DNA from: an uncultured Spirochaetales bacterium
GTDB taxonomy: Bacteria > Spirochaetota > Spirochaetia > Sphaerochaetales > Sphaerochaetaceae
NCBI GenBank assembly: GCA_949293335.1
Contig: CASFDA010000005.1
Coordinates: 62,001-126,000, forward strand
DNA length: 64,000 nucleotides
Direction of reading: 5' to 3'
Shown: piece by piece, positions 32,377 to 40,742 of the stretch
How positions within the stretch are numbered: position 1 is the stretch's first letter
How the letters are laid out: every line of letters starts with the position of its first letter
Notes under the pieces: model-generated
Told to the model about the DNA's origin: nothing
The model's input: the letters and a program-made list of their open reading frames with translations, nothing else
The model's database searches: none
Position numbers and translations under genes: made by a program

Positions 32377-33894
32377 TCACAGTGCTGGACTAAATAGTCC
32401 GTAAAAGAATCTGAAACATCGCTTGATAGGATTTCGTTCCTTGAATTTTCCGTTCACTTCCTCTCCGAAGTCCATGATTTTTATCATGTCATCCTTCACT
32501 TCCCTGATGATCGATGATGAGTAGAAAACCACAGAGAGTTCAAAGTGGAGGAAGAATGAACGGTAATCGAGATTTGTAGTTCCGACGATCGCGACCTCAT
32601 CATCAGAGAGGAACATTTTCGTATGTACGAAGCCCGGAAGATACTCATATATCCTGACCCCTGCATCGAGAAGCTTCTCATAATTCGATCTTGTAACCTC
32701 AAAGACCTGCTTCTTGTCTGGATATCTGGGAGTCACGATCCTGACATCCACACCGCTTTCACTTGCAGAGCGGAGAGCAAGTATCATGGCATCATCCGGG
32801 ATCAGATATGGTGTCGTGATATATAAATACTTCTTGGCATTGTTAACAAGTGCAAGGTAGGCATTCTCTCCAATGCTGTCATTGTAGTAAGGTCCGGAAC
32901 CGAATGCCTGCATCACCCCATCTGAAGCTACCCGTCTTGTAGGCCTGAAGAGATTGATATCCTCCTCTTCGTCTGTCACAGCATCCCAGAGCTCAATGAA
33001 CATTGTGGTCATTGAGAATACCACATCACCTTCAAGTTTTATGGCATTGTCCTTCCAGTATCCGAATCTGATTTCCTTATTCATGTATTCGTCAGCGAGG
33101 TTCAGGCCTCCTGTATAGCAGACATTGCCATCAATTGAAAGGATCTTCCGGTGATCACGGAAATTGAGGCGTGGATTGAAGTGCCACTTCACAGGATTGA
33201 AGGCTATGGCCTTTATACCTTTTTTTCGGAGTTGCCTGTAATACTTGTATGGAAGTGCGTTTATGGAGCCCACATCGTCGTACATCACACGGATATCAAG
33301 CCCTTCTCCTGCTTTCCTTTCCAATATAGACAGTATCTTCTCCCACACCTTGCCTTCGGCAATGATGAAATACTCGATGAATATAAAGCGTTTTGCCTTC
33401 TCAAGCTCAGAAAGAAGATCGGTGAGGAACTCATCTCCATTATCGAAATACTTTCCTCGTGAGTTCTCGCAAGGTGCACTCTCTGTCCTGTTGAGTATAT
33501 ATCTGGACAGTTTCCTGAGATTCTCATCCCCTATCTTCGAAATTATTTTCACATCGTGATTGATCTTTGCTCTCTTGTGAGAACGTTCGTACTTCTCTAT
33601 CTTCTTCATTGCCCTATGGCCGATTCTCTTGTTTCCGCATAGAAGATAGAGGACAGCACCAAATGACGGGAACACAGATACTATCAGCATCCAGACAAGC
33701 TTGTACGCCGCATTCTCATTCCTAGTCATTATAAGGAGGGAGACAACGATGGAAAGAAGCTTGAAGAAAATTGAAAACCTGCTTGAATAGGTTGACCACA
33801 CCATCACAAGGTTCACAAGCAATATGAGTTCAAGGCAGAACAAAATGATCGTTATGAACAGTCTGGATGTCAGGAAACGGAGGATCTTACCCAT
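32377..33894 (-). CDS. cls: Cardiolipin synthase
   Basis: This 505-residue inner-membrane phospholipase D-family enzyme joins two phosphatidylglycerol molecules into cardiolipin. Two N-terminal membrane helices (about 10-60) are followed by two HKD motifs, HRKILSIDG and HTKMFLSDD, each with downstream GGxN-type segments (TGGLNLAD and VGTTNLDYRS). Length and layout are typical of Cls. Its start overlaps the queH stop by eight bases. Confidence 0.94.
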   Translation of the reverse strand: MGKILRFLTSRLFITIILFCLELILLVNLVMVWSTYSSRFSIFFKLLSIVVSLLIMTRNENAAYKLVWMLIVSVFPSFGAVLYLLCGNKRIGHRAMKKIEKYERSHKRAKINHDVKIISKIGDENLRKLSRYILNRTESAPCENSRGKYFDNGDEFLTDLLSELEKAKRFIFIEYFIIAEGKVWEKILSILERKAGEGLDIRVMYDDVGSINALPYKYYRQLRKKGIKAIAFNPVKWHFNPRLNFRDHRKILSIDGNVCYTGGLNLADEYMNKEIRFGYWKDNAIKLEGDVVFSMTTMFIELWDAVTDEEEDINLFRPTRRVASDGVMQAFGSGPYYNDSIGENAYLALVNNAKKYLYITTPYLIPDDAMILALRSASESGVDVRIVTPRYPDKKQVFEVTRSNYEKLLDAGVRIYEYLPGFVHTKMFLSDDEVAIVGTTNLDYRSFFLHFELSVVFYSSSIIREVKDDMIKIMDFGEEVNGKFKERNPIKRCFRFFYGLFSPAL

Positions 33895-34417
33895 TTCTAT
33901 CCCTCAGAGAAAACTCGCATCCGCAATAATTCTGTCTGTAAAGTCCGTACTCCTTTGACAGTTCTACAGAAAGTCCGAAGCCGTCCTTCTTCTTGAAGTC
34001 AATTGCAAGGAAACCCGGGAATGCCGATCCAACTGAGAAGATGAGGCTTGACGATTTGAACCGCGACACTGTGAGTGTTGTCGTGAAATACCTGATTCCC
34101 AGTTCCTTTGCCTTCAGATATGTCCGCTCAAGATTGAAAGAAAAGCAGATCGGGCAACGTGCTCCATGCTCCTTTTCTTCTTCATAACCCTTTATCCTCT
34201 CTTTCCAGCTCTCGTGATCATAATCATCTACGACAACGTCAAGGCCATGGAGAGCTGCAACCTTGTAGACCTCTTCCTTCCGCTTCTCAAACTCCTCTTC
34301 AGGATAGATGTTCGAATTGGAATAGAAGAGTATGGGATCATAACCTTCATCCATGATCCTCAGTATTGAGCTTGTTGAACATGGGGCACAACAGACATGC
34401 AGAAGAATTCTTTCCAT
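33887..34417 (-). CDS. queH: Epoxyqueuosine reductase QueH
   Basis: QueH performs the last step of queuosine synthesis on tRNA, replacing the B12-dependent QueG. The 176-residue protein has the N-terminal CCAPC cluster (Cys9, Cys10, Cys13) and the C-terminal YCGCEFS pair that together bind the iron-sulphur and metal sites, plus a central CPICFSFNLERT segment. The end of the gene overlaps cls. No other queuosine gene is in the window. Confidence 0.93.
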   Translation of the reverse strand: MERILLHVCCAPCSTSSILRIMDEGYDPILFYSNSNIYPEEEFEKRKEEVYKVAALHGLDVVVDDYDHESWKERIKGYEEEKEHGARCPICFSFNLERTYLKAKELGIRYFTTTLTVSRFKSSSLIFSVGSAFPGFLAIDFKKKDGFGLSVELSKEYGLYRQNYCGCEFSLRDRNG

Positions 34418-34455
34418 TTTACTTAGGATAACGCAAAGAAGATACTAAGTCAGCG

Positions 34456-36465
34456 TCAGAACTTAGTACCAAATATCCAGGAAAGGCAGAAGGCCCCACC
34501 TGGCGAGAGGCTTTCATATCCTATCCTGACCCTCAGCGGAATTTCTATGAGGCCGATCACAGAGAAAATGCACTGCACTTCCGCTCCTGTCGAATAGTAG
34601 AACTCCCCTCCGTCAAAAAGCATGTCGAAATATCCGCCAAGCTCAATATCCTTGAATATAAGGAACTCTGCGATGGTCGGATTGAAAGGAAGCTTGTAGC
34701 CGAGGGCAAAATTCACGATAGAAACAAGACTTTCCGAACTTCTAATGTTCCCATATCCGACTCCGGGTACGATCATGTTGGTCTCGAATCCATCTGCGTA
34801 ATAAATAGGAACGTTACCCTGTCCGTCTACAGCACCCCTGACGGTTCCTCCCAAATCAATATAGATATCAAACGGAAACAATATCCTTGTGGAAAGACCG
34901 CCCTGCACATAGCTATGAGGGAGACGATTGAAATTGATGCCAGTAAGCTGATACCCGACATTAGCCCTCAACGCACCCCAAGGGACATTGAAATCTCCGG
35001 CGATCTGGGCTGTCAAAAGGAACCTCTCCTTTTCATCCTGGACTCTCGTGGGACTGAGGAAATACTCAAAGCTCTCATTGAACTCGACATTTCCGACATC
35101 AGGAGATGAATATAGCTTAATGTCAAAACCTTCCCGGACATACACAGACGGGATATACCAATCGCTCTCACCGACGAGGTCGAAATTCACTGATGTGTCT
35201 AGACTCAGGCGTAAAAAGTCCAGAGGGTAGTAGTTTATGAGGAAAGAAAGCACAGGGTATGCATCTGCCTTGCTTGTCGTTCTCGTTTCAAATGCACCGC
35301 CAACAAGCACGCGGACTTCAACAGGCTGATAGCGGAAGAAGTACTCGAGTCCTAGCTCGATATTGTCACGCAGATAATATGGTCTTCCAACCTCCTGATA
35401 ACTTTTGAATCCAATATCGATGATGTGAGATGGCACGTTGGATTCTATCCGGTTGAAAAAGTAGAGATTATTTCTCGTGCGTTGTATATTCGCAGCATAC
35501 TCTTCCCTTATCTCATCAAAATCCCCGCCTGCACTCTTGTAGAGTTTTGCCAGACTCTCGCTTTCCCTTTTAGCCGCTTCATAACCAAGATCCATCATCT
35601 CATCTGCGGCAGAGAACTCCATGAATGAGAACTGCTCGACTTCAGGCCTGATCCAGATAAGGTCATCGCCATGCATCTTTATATCTTCTGCAGCCCTCTG
35701 CCTCTTGCCGACATCAAATGCGCTGTTGAGTATGGTTATCGGATTAAGAAGATTGAGATCATCGTTGTCGTAGAAAGCTGAAGAGATGATGACAGTATCG
35801 GTATACTCATATGCCGCATCTATAGGAGCAAGGGATTTGACACCTCCATCCAGAAGCAGATGGCCCCGGTACTCAACAGGGGGGAAGTAAACAGGAAGGG
35901 CAAAAGATGCAATGAGTATATCTGCGAAGTTTCCTTCCGTGATCCTTATTTCCCTTTTTGTCACCAGATCATCACAGACAACCATGACAGGTATTGGCAG
36001 GTCTTTCAGGTCAAGATTCTCCCCCACTACGCTCTTCACAAGCGTCTTGAATGAAGAGGGAAGCAGAAGTCCTCCATATATAGGTATCGTGAAATTGAAA
36101 TAATTTGACAGCTCCCCGACATTCATCAGTTCCGCTATCTGTTCCGGACGCATTCCTGCCGCATATAAAAGGCCTATTATCGATCCCATACTGTTGGAAA
36201 CGATGAAATCCGGGACGATCCCCTCCTCCTCCATGTACTTGAGAACTCCAAGGTGCGCAAGGGCTCTGGCACTTCCTCCCGTAAGTACAAGTCCGATTGG
36301 ATCGCGATCCCCTTTCGTTCGGTCAAGAATCCTAGTCCTGAAATGCTCTTCTCCATATGTGATTGGCTCATCAGCCAATAGAAAATAATCTTTGACATCC
36401 TCTTCTACAGAAAAGGCTGGGAAGATAAATAGAAAGAGAAGGAAAACAGAGAGGATAAGACGCAT
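34456..36465 (-). CDS. Patatin-like phospholipase with C-terminal outer-membrane barrel (PlpD-type)
   Basis: The protein has 669 residues: signal peptide, patatin domain (about 55-320), then a linker and BamA-like beta-barrel to the aromatic C-terminus. This is the type Vd secretion layout, in which the lipase domain is carried through or held at the outer membrane. The oxyanion loop GGSARA and the dyad Ser92 (SNSMGS) / Asp207 (LLDGGV) are visible; the nucleophile elbow has Ser in place of the usual first Gly of GxSxG. I place the start at 36465 (MRLILSVFLLFLFIFPAFS signal). The frame runs to 36543 but that stretch lies close to the tRNA promoter region and is unlikely coding. Confidence 0.88.
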   Translation of the reverse strand: MRLILSVFLLFLFIFPAFSVEEDVKDYFLLADEPITYGEEHFRTRILDRTKGDRDPIGLVLTGGSARALAHLGVLKYMEEEGIVPDFIVSNSMGSIIGLLYAAGMRPEQIAELMNVGELSNYFNFTIPIYGGLLLPSSFKTLVKSVVGENLDLKDLPIPVMVVCDDLVTKREIRITEGNFADILIASFALPVYFPPVEYRGHLLLDGGVKSLAPIDAAYEYTDTVIISSAFYDNDDLNLLNPITILNSAFDVGKRQRAAEDIKMHGDDLIWIRPEVEQFSFMEFSAADEMMDLGYEAAKRESESLAKLYKSAGGDFDEIREEYAANIQRTRNNLYFFNRIESNVPSHIIDIGFKSYQEVGRPYYLRDNIELGLEYFFRYQPVEVRVLVGGAFETRTTSKADAYPVLSFLINYYPLDFLRLSLDTSVNFDLVGESDWYIPSVYVREGFDIKLYSSPDVGNVEFNESFEYFLSPTRVQDEKERFLLTAQIAGDFNVPWGALRANVGYQLTGINFNRLPHSYVQGGLSTRILFPFDIYIDLGGTVRGAVDGQGNVPIYYADGFETNMIVPGVGYGNIRSSESLVSIVNFALGYKLPFNPTIAEFLIFKDIELGGYFDMLFDGGEFYYSTGAEVQCIFSVIGLIEIPLRVRIGYESLSPGGAFCLSWIFGTKF

Positions 36466-36549
36466 AATCCAAGAATACCTTAAAACACCTTTCATCTTCA
36501 AGGAAAGCTTTACCATCAAACTGTTTTCTGTTACTATTTTCATGCTTTT

Positions 36550-36633
36550 GCCGGTGTGGTGAAATTGGTAGACACAGTAGACTCAAAATCTGCCGGGAGC
36601 AATCCCTTATCGGTTCAAGTCCGATCACCGGTA
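36550..36633 (+). tRNA. tRNA-Leu(CAA)
   Basis: Acceptor arms GCCGGTG (36550-36556) and CACCGGT (36626-36632) pair with one terminal G-T wobble. The anticodon loop CTCAAAA gives anticodon CAA, reading UUG. It has a long variable arm as in class II tRNAs and the T-loop GGTTCAAGTCC. CCA is not encoded. It is followed within 20 bases by the pseudouridine synthase start. Confidence 0.95.
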
Positions 36634-36648
36634 TATTTTCAAGTTTTT

Positions 36649-37875
36649 ATGCCGTTTTTCCTTGTCACACCAGAATTGTATAAAATAAGGGATGAGTTTC
36701 TGGATAAAATCAGATGTTCAGCCTCGTACTCATTCCCACCTTCCGAGGAATTCCCTCTCTCTTCTCTCTACCAGGACAAAGGGATGATGTTCTCTCTTCT
36801 TCTTGCACATACCAAAACAGGCGAGAAGAAAGTGCTCCTAGGCTCTTCTGGAATGAAGAATATTCCGGGATATGTGAATCCGTGCTACAGCAAGAACAGA
36901 ATGGATGAAGTTCTTGAAAAATGGGATAACGCAATCAAGGAGTCAAAGAGTGACGAGGAACGGAGAGAAATGAGCACAATGGCCCTCAAGGAAATAAACT
37001 CACTGTTCCAGTTCTCTACTTTGTACAAGGATAAGTTCTCGCTTCTGGATGTGGAAAGTGCAAAAGGAGGAAGTGGAACATGCGCAGGTGTCAAGACAAT
37101 CAACACACTGATCAGAAAAGGCTATGAGATCGATGCATTTGCCGAGTTCTTCGTGGGACGAGAGAATGAGAACTACAAAGAAGGACTCTTCTATCCCCCA
37201 TGCAGGGAACGGTGCGAGGAGATAATCAGGAAGATGCTCCTCCTTGACTACATCTATCTAGATGAATCAATTGCTGTCGTGAACAAAGAGCCAGGCCTCC
37301 TGTCCGTTCCCGGGCGAGGAGAGGACAAGAAAGACTCTGTATCTCTTCGTTTCAGGCTCCTCTTCCCATCAGCACCTGAGAATCCGGCATGCCACCGCCT
37401 TGACATGGACACCTCTGGAATAATGATCCTTGCAAGGGACAAAGATGCGCTGAGAAAACTATCGATGGACTTTGAAGAGAGGAATGTGCACAAAGTCTAT
37501 GAGGCGCTCTTGGAGGGAAAACTGGAAGAAAAAGAGGGCATCATCGACAGGAAGATGCGGCTGGACGTGGACAACAGACCATATCAGATCCTCGACGATG
37601 TAGATGGAAAAGAGGCAAAGACACACTTCAGGCTCATCGGTTACGGCAAAATCAATGGCAAGCTATATTCCAGAGTCGAATTCAGACCTCTTACGGGAAG
37701 AACCCACCAGATCAGGGTGCACGCATCAAAATGCCTAAAGCACCCTATAATTGGCGACAGGCTATATGGCAAAAGGGAAGAGGGAGAAAGACTCTTTCTA
37801 CATGCGAAAGAAATAACTTTCACTCATCCGAAAAAGAATGAACTTGTCACATTCACTTCCCCTACTCCGTTTTGA
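36649..37875 (+). CDS. RluA-family pseudouridine synthase with N-terminal Cys-containing domain
   Basis: The C-terminal half (about 205-400) is an RluA-type pseudouridine synthase acting on rRNA or tRNA: active-site block HRLDMDTSGIMILA with catalytic Asp, then GRTHQIRVH. The N-terminal 200 residues carry conserved blocks GSGTCAGVKTIN, AEFFVG and FYPPCRERC, seen in a subgroup of longer RluA relatives whose extra domain has no known role. ATG 36649 lacks a clear ribosome site and lies 16 bases after the tRNA, so read-through from the tRNA promoter is possible. The 3' end overlaps the convergent PHP gene by 14 bases. Confidence 0.88.
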   Translation: MPFFLVTPELYKIRDEFLDKIRCSASYSFPPSEEFPLSSLYQDKGMMFSLLLAHTKTGEKKVLLGSSGMKNIPGYVNPCYSKNRMDEVLEKWDNAIKESKSDEERREMSTMALKEINSLFQFSTLYKDKFSLLDVESAKGGSGTCAGVKTINTLIRKGYEIDAFAEFFVGRENENYKEGLFYPPCRERCEEIIRKMLLLDYIYLDESIAVVNKEPGLLSVPGRGEDKKDSVSLRFRLLFPSAPENPACHRLDMDTSGIMILARDKDALRKLSMDFEERNVHKVYEALLEGKLEEKEGIIDRKMRLDVDNRPYQILDDVDGKEAKTHFRLIGYGKINGKLYSRVEFRPLTGRTHQIRVHASKCLKHPIIGDRLYGKREEGERLFLHAKEITFTHPKKNELVTFTSPTPF

Positions 37876-38653
37876 ACTCAAGGGGCGCAAACGAAACCGG
37901 ATATGCATACTTTATCCCGACAGATGATGCAAACTCATCAAGGAGAGGAAGGCTCTTGGTCAGATTCTCGACTGTATGGGCATCCGTATTTCTGATGAAT
38001 GTAATATTCCTCTCCCTTGCAAGAAGCCAGAATTCCCTCATCGGATAGCCAGCGCGATCGAACGGAGATGGTCTGACGAGACCGTTCCCATTCGCCTCGA
38101 TCGGAATGCCGACGTCCTCAACCGCATCGAGGATATCCAGGGAGACAGCTTTTGCCTCCTCATCAAATTTCTCATAGTTGAGGAAAAAAACATCGGGATG
38201 GGCAACAAAATCAAATAGATTTGACAAAATGCCTTTTATCGTAACCTTCGCATAGAGATGAAGATCCTCTTTTGTGAGCCTCTCTTTTCCAAAAAGGGAC
38301 TTATAGCCATCATCTGTTGGAAGAAAATGCGTTCCGACTATCAGATACTCAGCCTTTTCACGCAGAGATGGATAATAGTTTTCCATATCTTTGAAATAAT
38401 CGCACTCCCAGGCAAGATGTATATCCATCTTTCCCATGTATTTCTCTTTTTCCCGGAGAACGTCATCCTCGTAACTCTTCTTTTCGGAGAAGGCCATACG
38501 AGAACGGCTGAGCCTGTCATCCGGGAAGGTGAGGTGTTCTGAAAAGCCAAGGACATCAAGTCCCTTCTTGTACCCCTCTTCTGCATATTCAGCAATAGTT
38601 CCTTTTCCATGACGGCAGTAAAAAGAATGTGTATGGAGATTATATTTGAGCAT
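37862..38653 (-). CDS. PHP-domain phosphatase, HisK-type histidinol-phosphatase
   Basis: This 263-residue polymerase-and-histidinol-phosphatase domain enzyme has the metal sites in order: NLHTHSFYCRH (HxH), GFSEHLTFPDD, AWECDYFKD, GTHFLP, FVAHPDVFF, and the late NTDAHTVEN. HisK-type enzymes dephosphorylate histidinol phosphate. No his operon is near, so histidine biosynthesis is the likely but unproven role. Divergent from the DbpA-domain gene. Confidence 0.82.
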   Translation of the reverse strand: MLKYNLHTHSFYCRHGKGTIAEYAEEGYKKGLDVLGFSEHLTFPDDRLSRSRMAFSEKKSYEDDVLREKEKYMGKMDIHLAWECDYFKDMENYYPSLREKAEYLIVGTHFLPTDDGYKSLFGKERLTKEDLHLYAKVTIKGILSNLFDFVAHPDVFFLNYEKFDEEAKAVSLDILDAVEDVGIPIEANGNGLVRPSPFDRAGYPMREFWLLARERNITFIRNTDAHTVENLTKSLPLLDEFASSVGIKYAYPVSFAPLEFKTE

Positions 38654-38684
38654 ATTCTGTCCTCTTTAAGAAAATTGTCCTTTG

Positions 38685-38712
38685 TTGACAAGGACTAAGC
38701 TGAAATTATATC
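38685..38712 (+). promoter_or_regulatory. Promoter upstream of the DbpA-domain gene
   Basis: -35 TTGACA (38685-38690), 16-base spacer, -10 TATATC (38707-38712). The -35 sits in an inverted repeat GTCCTT-N7-AAGGAC (38678-38696), a possible operator. It predicts a start near 38719 and a leader of about 85 nt. Confidence 0.55.
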
Positions 38713-38744
38713 CTCACAAAAGCTAATATTTTGCAATAGTCAAG

Positions 38745-38775
38745 GGCGTCCTTATCAGACAAAGGGGCCTTTTTT
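38745..38775 (+). terminator. Intrinsic terminator in the leader of the DbpA-domain gene (attenuator candidate)
   Basis: Stem GGC-(G)-TCCTT / AAGGG-GCC (38745-38753 with 38762-38769, one bulged G and one wobble) is followed by six T residues (38770-38775). It lies between the promoter and the start codon 30 bases later, so it would end most transcripts early unless read through. The truncated product would be an RNA of about 57 nt. Confidence 0.6.
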
Positions 38776-38804
38776 CATGTTCGATACCAAAGGAGCGACT
38801 AGGC

Positions 38805-39353
38805 ATGGACAGTGTAAACGAGAAGCCAGTAGATATGGCTCTCATCGAAGTTCAGATCAGAGAGATAGTGGAGAAAATAAAGAATGACTCCTCTTCTGGT
38901 CCGAGGGAACTTGAGGAAATCAAGAAAGTCATCAGGAAAAACGTACCTTTCTTCATGCGAAGTGCATTTTCAGCATATCTTGTACGCGAAGTACTAAAAA
39001 AGAGCGACAGAAGAGAAAGAAGGGATGAAAGACGCAACATGTCCCCGAAAGCGAAGTATGAAGAGAAAGCCAGGGAACAGGAGAATCCAGAGAAAAAAGA
39101 AAGGGTGCTGCCTGAAGATGCAAAGACAATATACATAAGCGTTGGGAAGATGAAACACCTTTATGCAAAGAATCTTTCCCTTCTCATTCAGAACACACTA
39201 GGGATCTCTCGTGACGATATCTTTGCAATCCGTATCCACGACAAGTATTCATTCGTGACTATGAACGAAGAGAACTGCAAAAAAGCCATCGAAGCACTCA
39301 ACGGCAAGGAGATCAATGGCAGAGTTGCAGAAGTGACCTACTCGAACAAATGA
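38805..39353 (+). CDS. Standalone DbpA-type RNA-binding domain protein
   Basis: A 182-residue protein with an N-terminal helical part (residues 1-65), a Lys/Arg/Glu-rich linker (66-105) and a C-terminal DbpA RNA-binding fold (about 108-180: TIYISVGKMKHLYAKNLSLLIQNTLGISRDDIFAIRIHDKYSFVTM). That fold is normally the tail of DEAD-box helicases; here there is no helicase core. It may bind 23S rRNA hairpins or act as a helicase accessory or RNA chaperone. AAAGGAG precedes the start. The stop overlaps the next gene (ATGA-type). Confidence 0.75.
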   Translation: MDSVNEKPVDMALIEVQIREIVEKIKNDSSSGPRELEEIKKVIRKNVPFFMRSAFSAYLVREVLKKSDRRERRDERRNMSPKAKYEEKAREQENPEKKERVLPEDAKTIYISVGKMKHLYAKNLSLLIQNTLGISRDDIFAIRIHDKYSFVTMNEENCKKAIEALNGKEINGRVAEVTYSNK

Positions 39354-39976
39354 TAAAAATACAGGAAAGTGGCCTGATGGGCACGAACTCAACGTTCGTA
39401 TCCATTGACGAGAACCATACTGTTGTCATAGATGCACCGGAGGGACTTGTTCCCTCCATTTCTGCTTTTCTGAGCGAAACAGGAACAGAACTGTGTGCGG
39501 TACTCCTTACACATGGCCACTTCGATCACATTGCAGGGCTCGGGGAGATAGAAAAGGAATTTGGAAATGTAAAAGTATTCCTTTCCAAAGAAGATGAGGC
39601 ATTCCTTTCATCGCTGAACGAGGAAATCCTCTCAGCTCCAGGCTTTGATCAATACAAAAAATATTACATGCCACTACTCTCTGCGTTCTCGCAGAAGACA
39701 GAAAGAATAGAGGGAAATCTCTTTTCACTAGAAGTGATCAGGACACCTGGACACACACCTGGGTCGATATCACTTTTCTCCAAAGATGAAAACATACTCT
39801 TTTCAGGGGATACACTCTTTATTGGCGGAAAAGGCAGGACAGACTTCCCCCTTGGCTCTTTCATCGATGAAGAAAATAGTATTGATCTGATTCTATCAAC
39901 TTTCAGTGATGATACTCGCATTGTCCCTGGACATGGCATATCGGGAACAATCAGAGAAGCAAAATACTATCTCTGA
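39350..39976 (+). CDS. MBL-fold hydrolase, glyoxalase II-like
   Basis: The 208-residue metallo-beta-lactamase fold enzyme has the complete two-metal motif THGHFDH, then GHTPGS, FSGDTLF and a late PGHG. This set is shared by glyoxalase II and related thioesterases; the C-terminal glutathione-binding domain of true glyoxalase II is missing. It is translationally coupled to the DbpA-domain gene. The specific thioester or ester substrate is unknown. Confidence 0.88.
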   Translation: MIKIQESGLMGTNSTFVSIDENHTVVIDAPEGLVPSISAFLSETGTELCAVLLTHGHFDHIAGLGEIEKEFGNVKVFLSKEDEAFLSSLNEEILSAPGFDQYKKYYMPLLSAFSQKTERIEGNLFSLEVIRTPGHTPGSISLFSKDENILFSGDTLFIGGKGRTDFPLGSFIDEENSIDLILSTFSDDTRIVPGHGISGTIREAKYYL

Positions 39977-40082
39977 ATTTCCTGCTGCAACATGCGAATC
40001 AATTCCACTAGGTAAGTACAACCAGACTTCATTGCATCTGCCGTTATCACAGGACATTACAATTTGTTAAAGGCTAGCTGCA

Positions 40083-40107
40083 AAGAAAAAGGGAGGAAAA
40101 TCCTCCC
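40083..40107 (-). terminator. Rho-independent terminator after the DksA/TraR-like gene
   Basis: Read on the minus strand, GGGAGGA-TTT-TCCTCCC (40107-40091) is followed by TTTTTC. It ends the minus-strand unit thrH / membrane protein / dksA-like, and perhaps read-through from the TRAP operon. Confidence 0.85.
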
Positions 40108-40112
40108 CTATC

Positions 40113-40469
40113 CTATCGGTTCATCCTCTCATTTTCTGCTTTGCACTCTACGCAGAGAACTGCTGACGGAATTGCCCTGAGCCTCTCTTCCGGGATCTTC
40201 TTCCCGCACTGCAGGCAGATGCCATATTTCCCATCTGCAATCCTCTTCAGCGCATTCTCGATTGCCTTAAGCCTCTGTGCGTCCATAGCATTCAAGGCTT
40301 CCATCTTTCTGTATGAGCCCTCATCGGATGCAAGGTCACTAGAATCTCCCCTGCCAGATGAAAGCTGTGCTTCTTCCCTGAAGTTATCTTCTTCCTGATT
40401 GAGCTTCTTCAGAAGCTCATCCCTTTCCTTGAGAAGGTGCTCTTCCATTTCTTTTGTAAAAGCATCCAT
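40113..40469 (-). CDS. DksA/TraR family zinc-finger protein
   Basis: A 118-residue coiled-coil plus C4 zinc finger protein: Cys-x2-Cys in CLQCG and in CVEC near the C-terminus, with a helical hairpin before it. Relatives bind the RNA polymerase secondary channel. The tip of the coiled coil has no obvious DxxDxA motif, so ppGpp-style DksA function is unproven. ATG 40469 follows a GGGGG-rich site; the frame open to 40532 includes unlikely residues. Confidence 0.88.
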   Translation of the reverse strand: MDAFTKEMEEHLLKERDELLKKLNQEEDNFREEAQLSSGRGDSSDLASDEGSYRKMEALNAMDAQRLKAIENALKRIADGKYGICLQCGKKIPEERLRAIPSAVLCVECKAENERMNR

Positions 40470-40535
40470 CGTCCGATCCCCCTTCCAGAAATCATATGAA
40501 TGTAAAATACAATGAGAGCATGTGCCGGTCAAGCT

Positions 40536-40742
40536 TCAATTGTCCTTTTCCCTCTCCTTTAGTTCCTCAATCAACCTTCCGGTAGTCTTGAAAAGAAAAT
40601 ATGAGATGAAAAGATATACAATGAAGACTATGAGGACAACATACCTCGGACCCGTATAGCAAAAGGCCAAAAGTATATAGCCAATTGTCATTAAGATGAA
40701 CAGCAGGATTACTGAAATGCGAAACTTGAAAGCATTCTTCAT
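40536..40742 (-). CDS. Small two-helix membrane protein
   Basis: 68 residues with two hydrophobic helices (about 9-28 and 34-52) and a charged C-terminal tail (RLIEELKEREKDN). No family recognised. It overlaps the thrH stop by ATGA, hence co-translated with it. Confidence 0.6.
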   Translation of the reverse strand: MKNAFKFRISVILLFILMTIGYILLAFCYTGPRYVVLIVFIVYLFISYFLFKTTGRLIEELKEREKDN

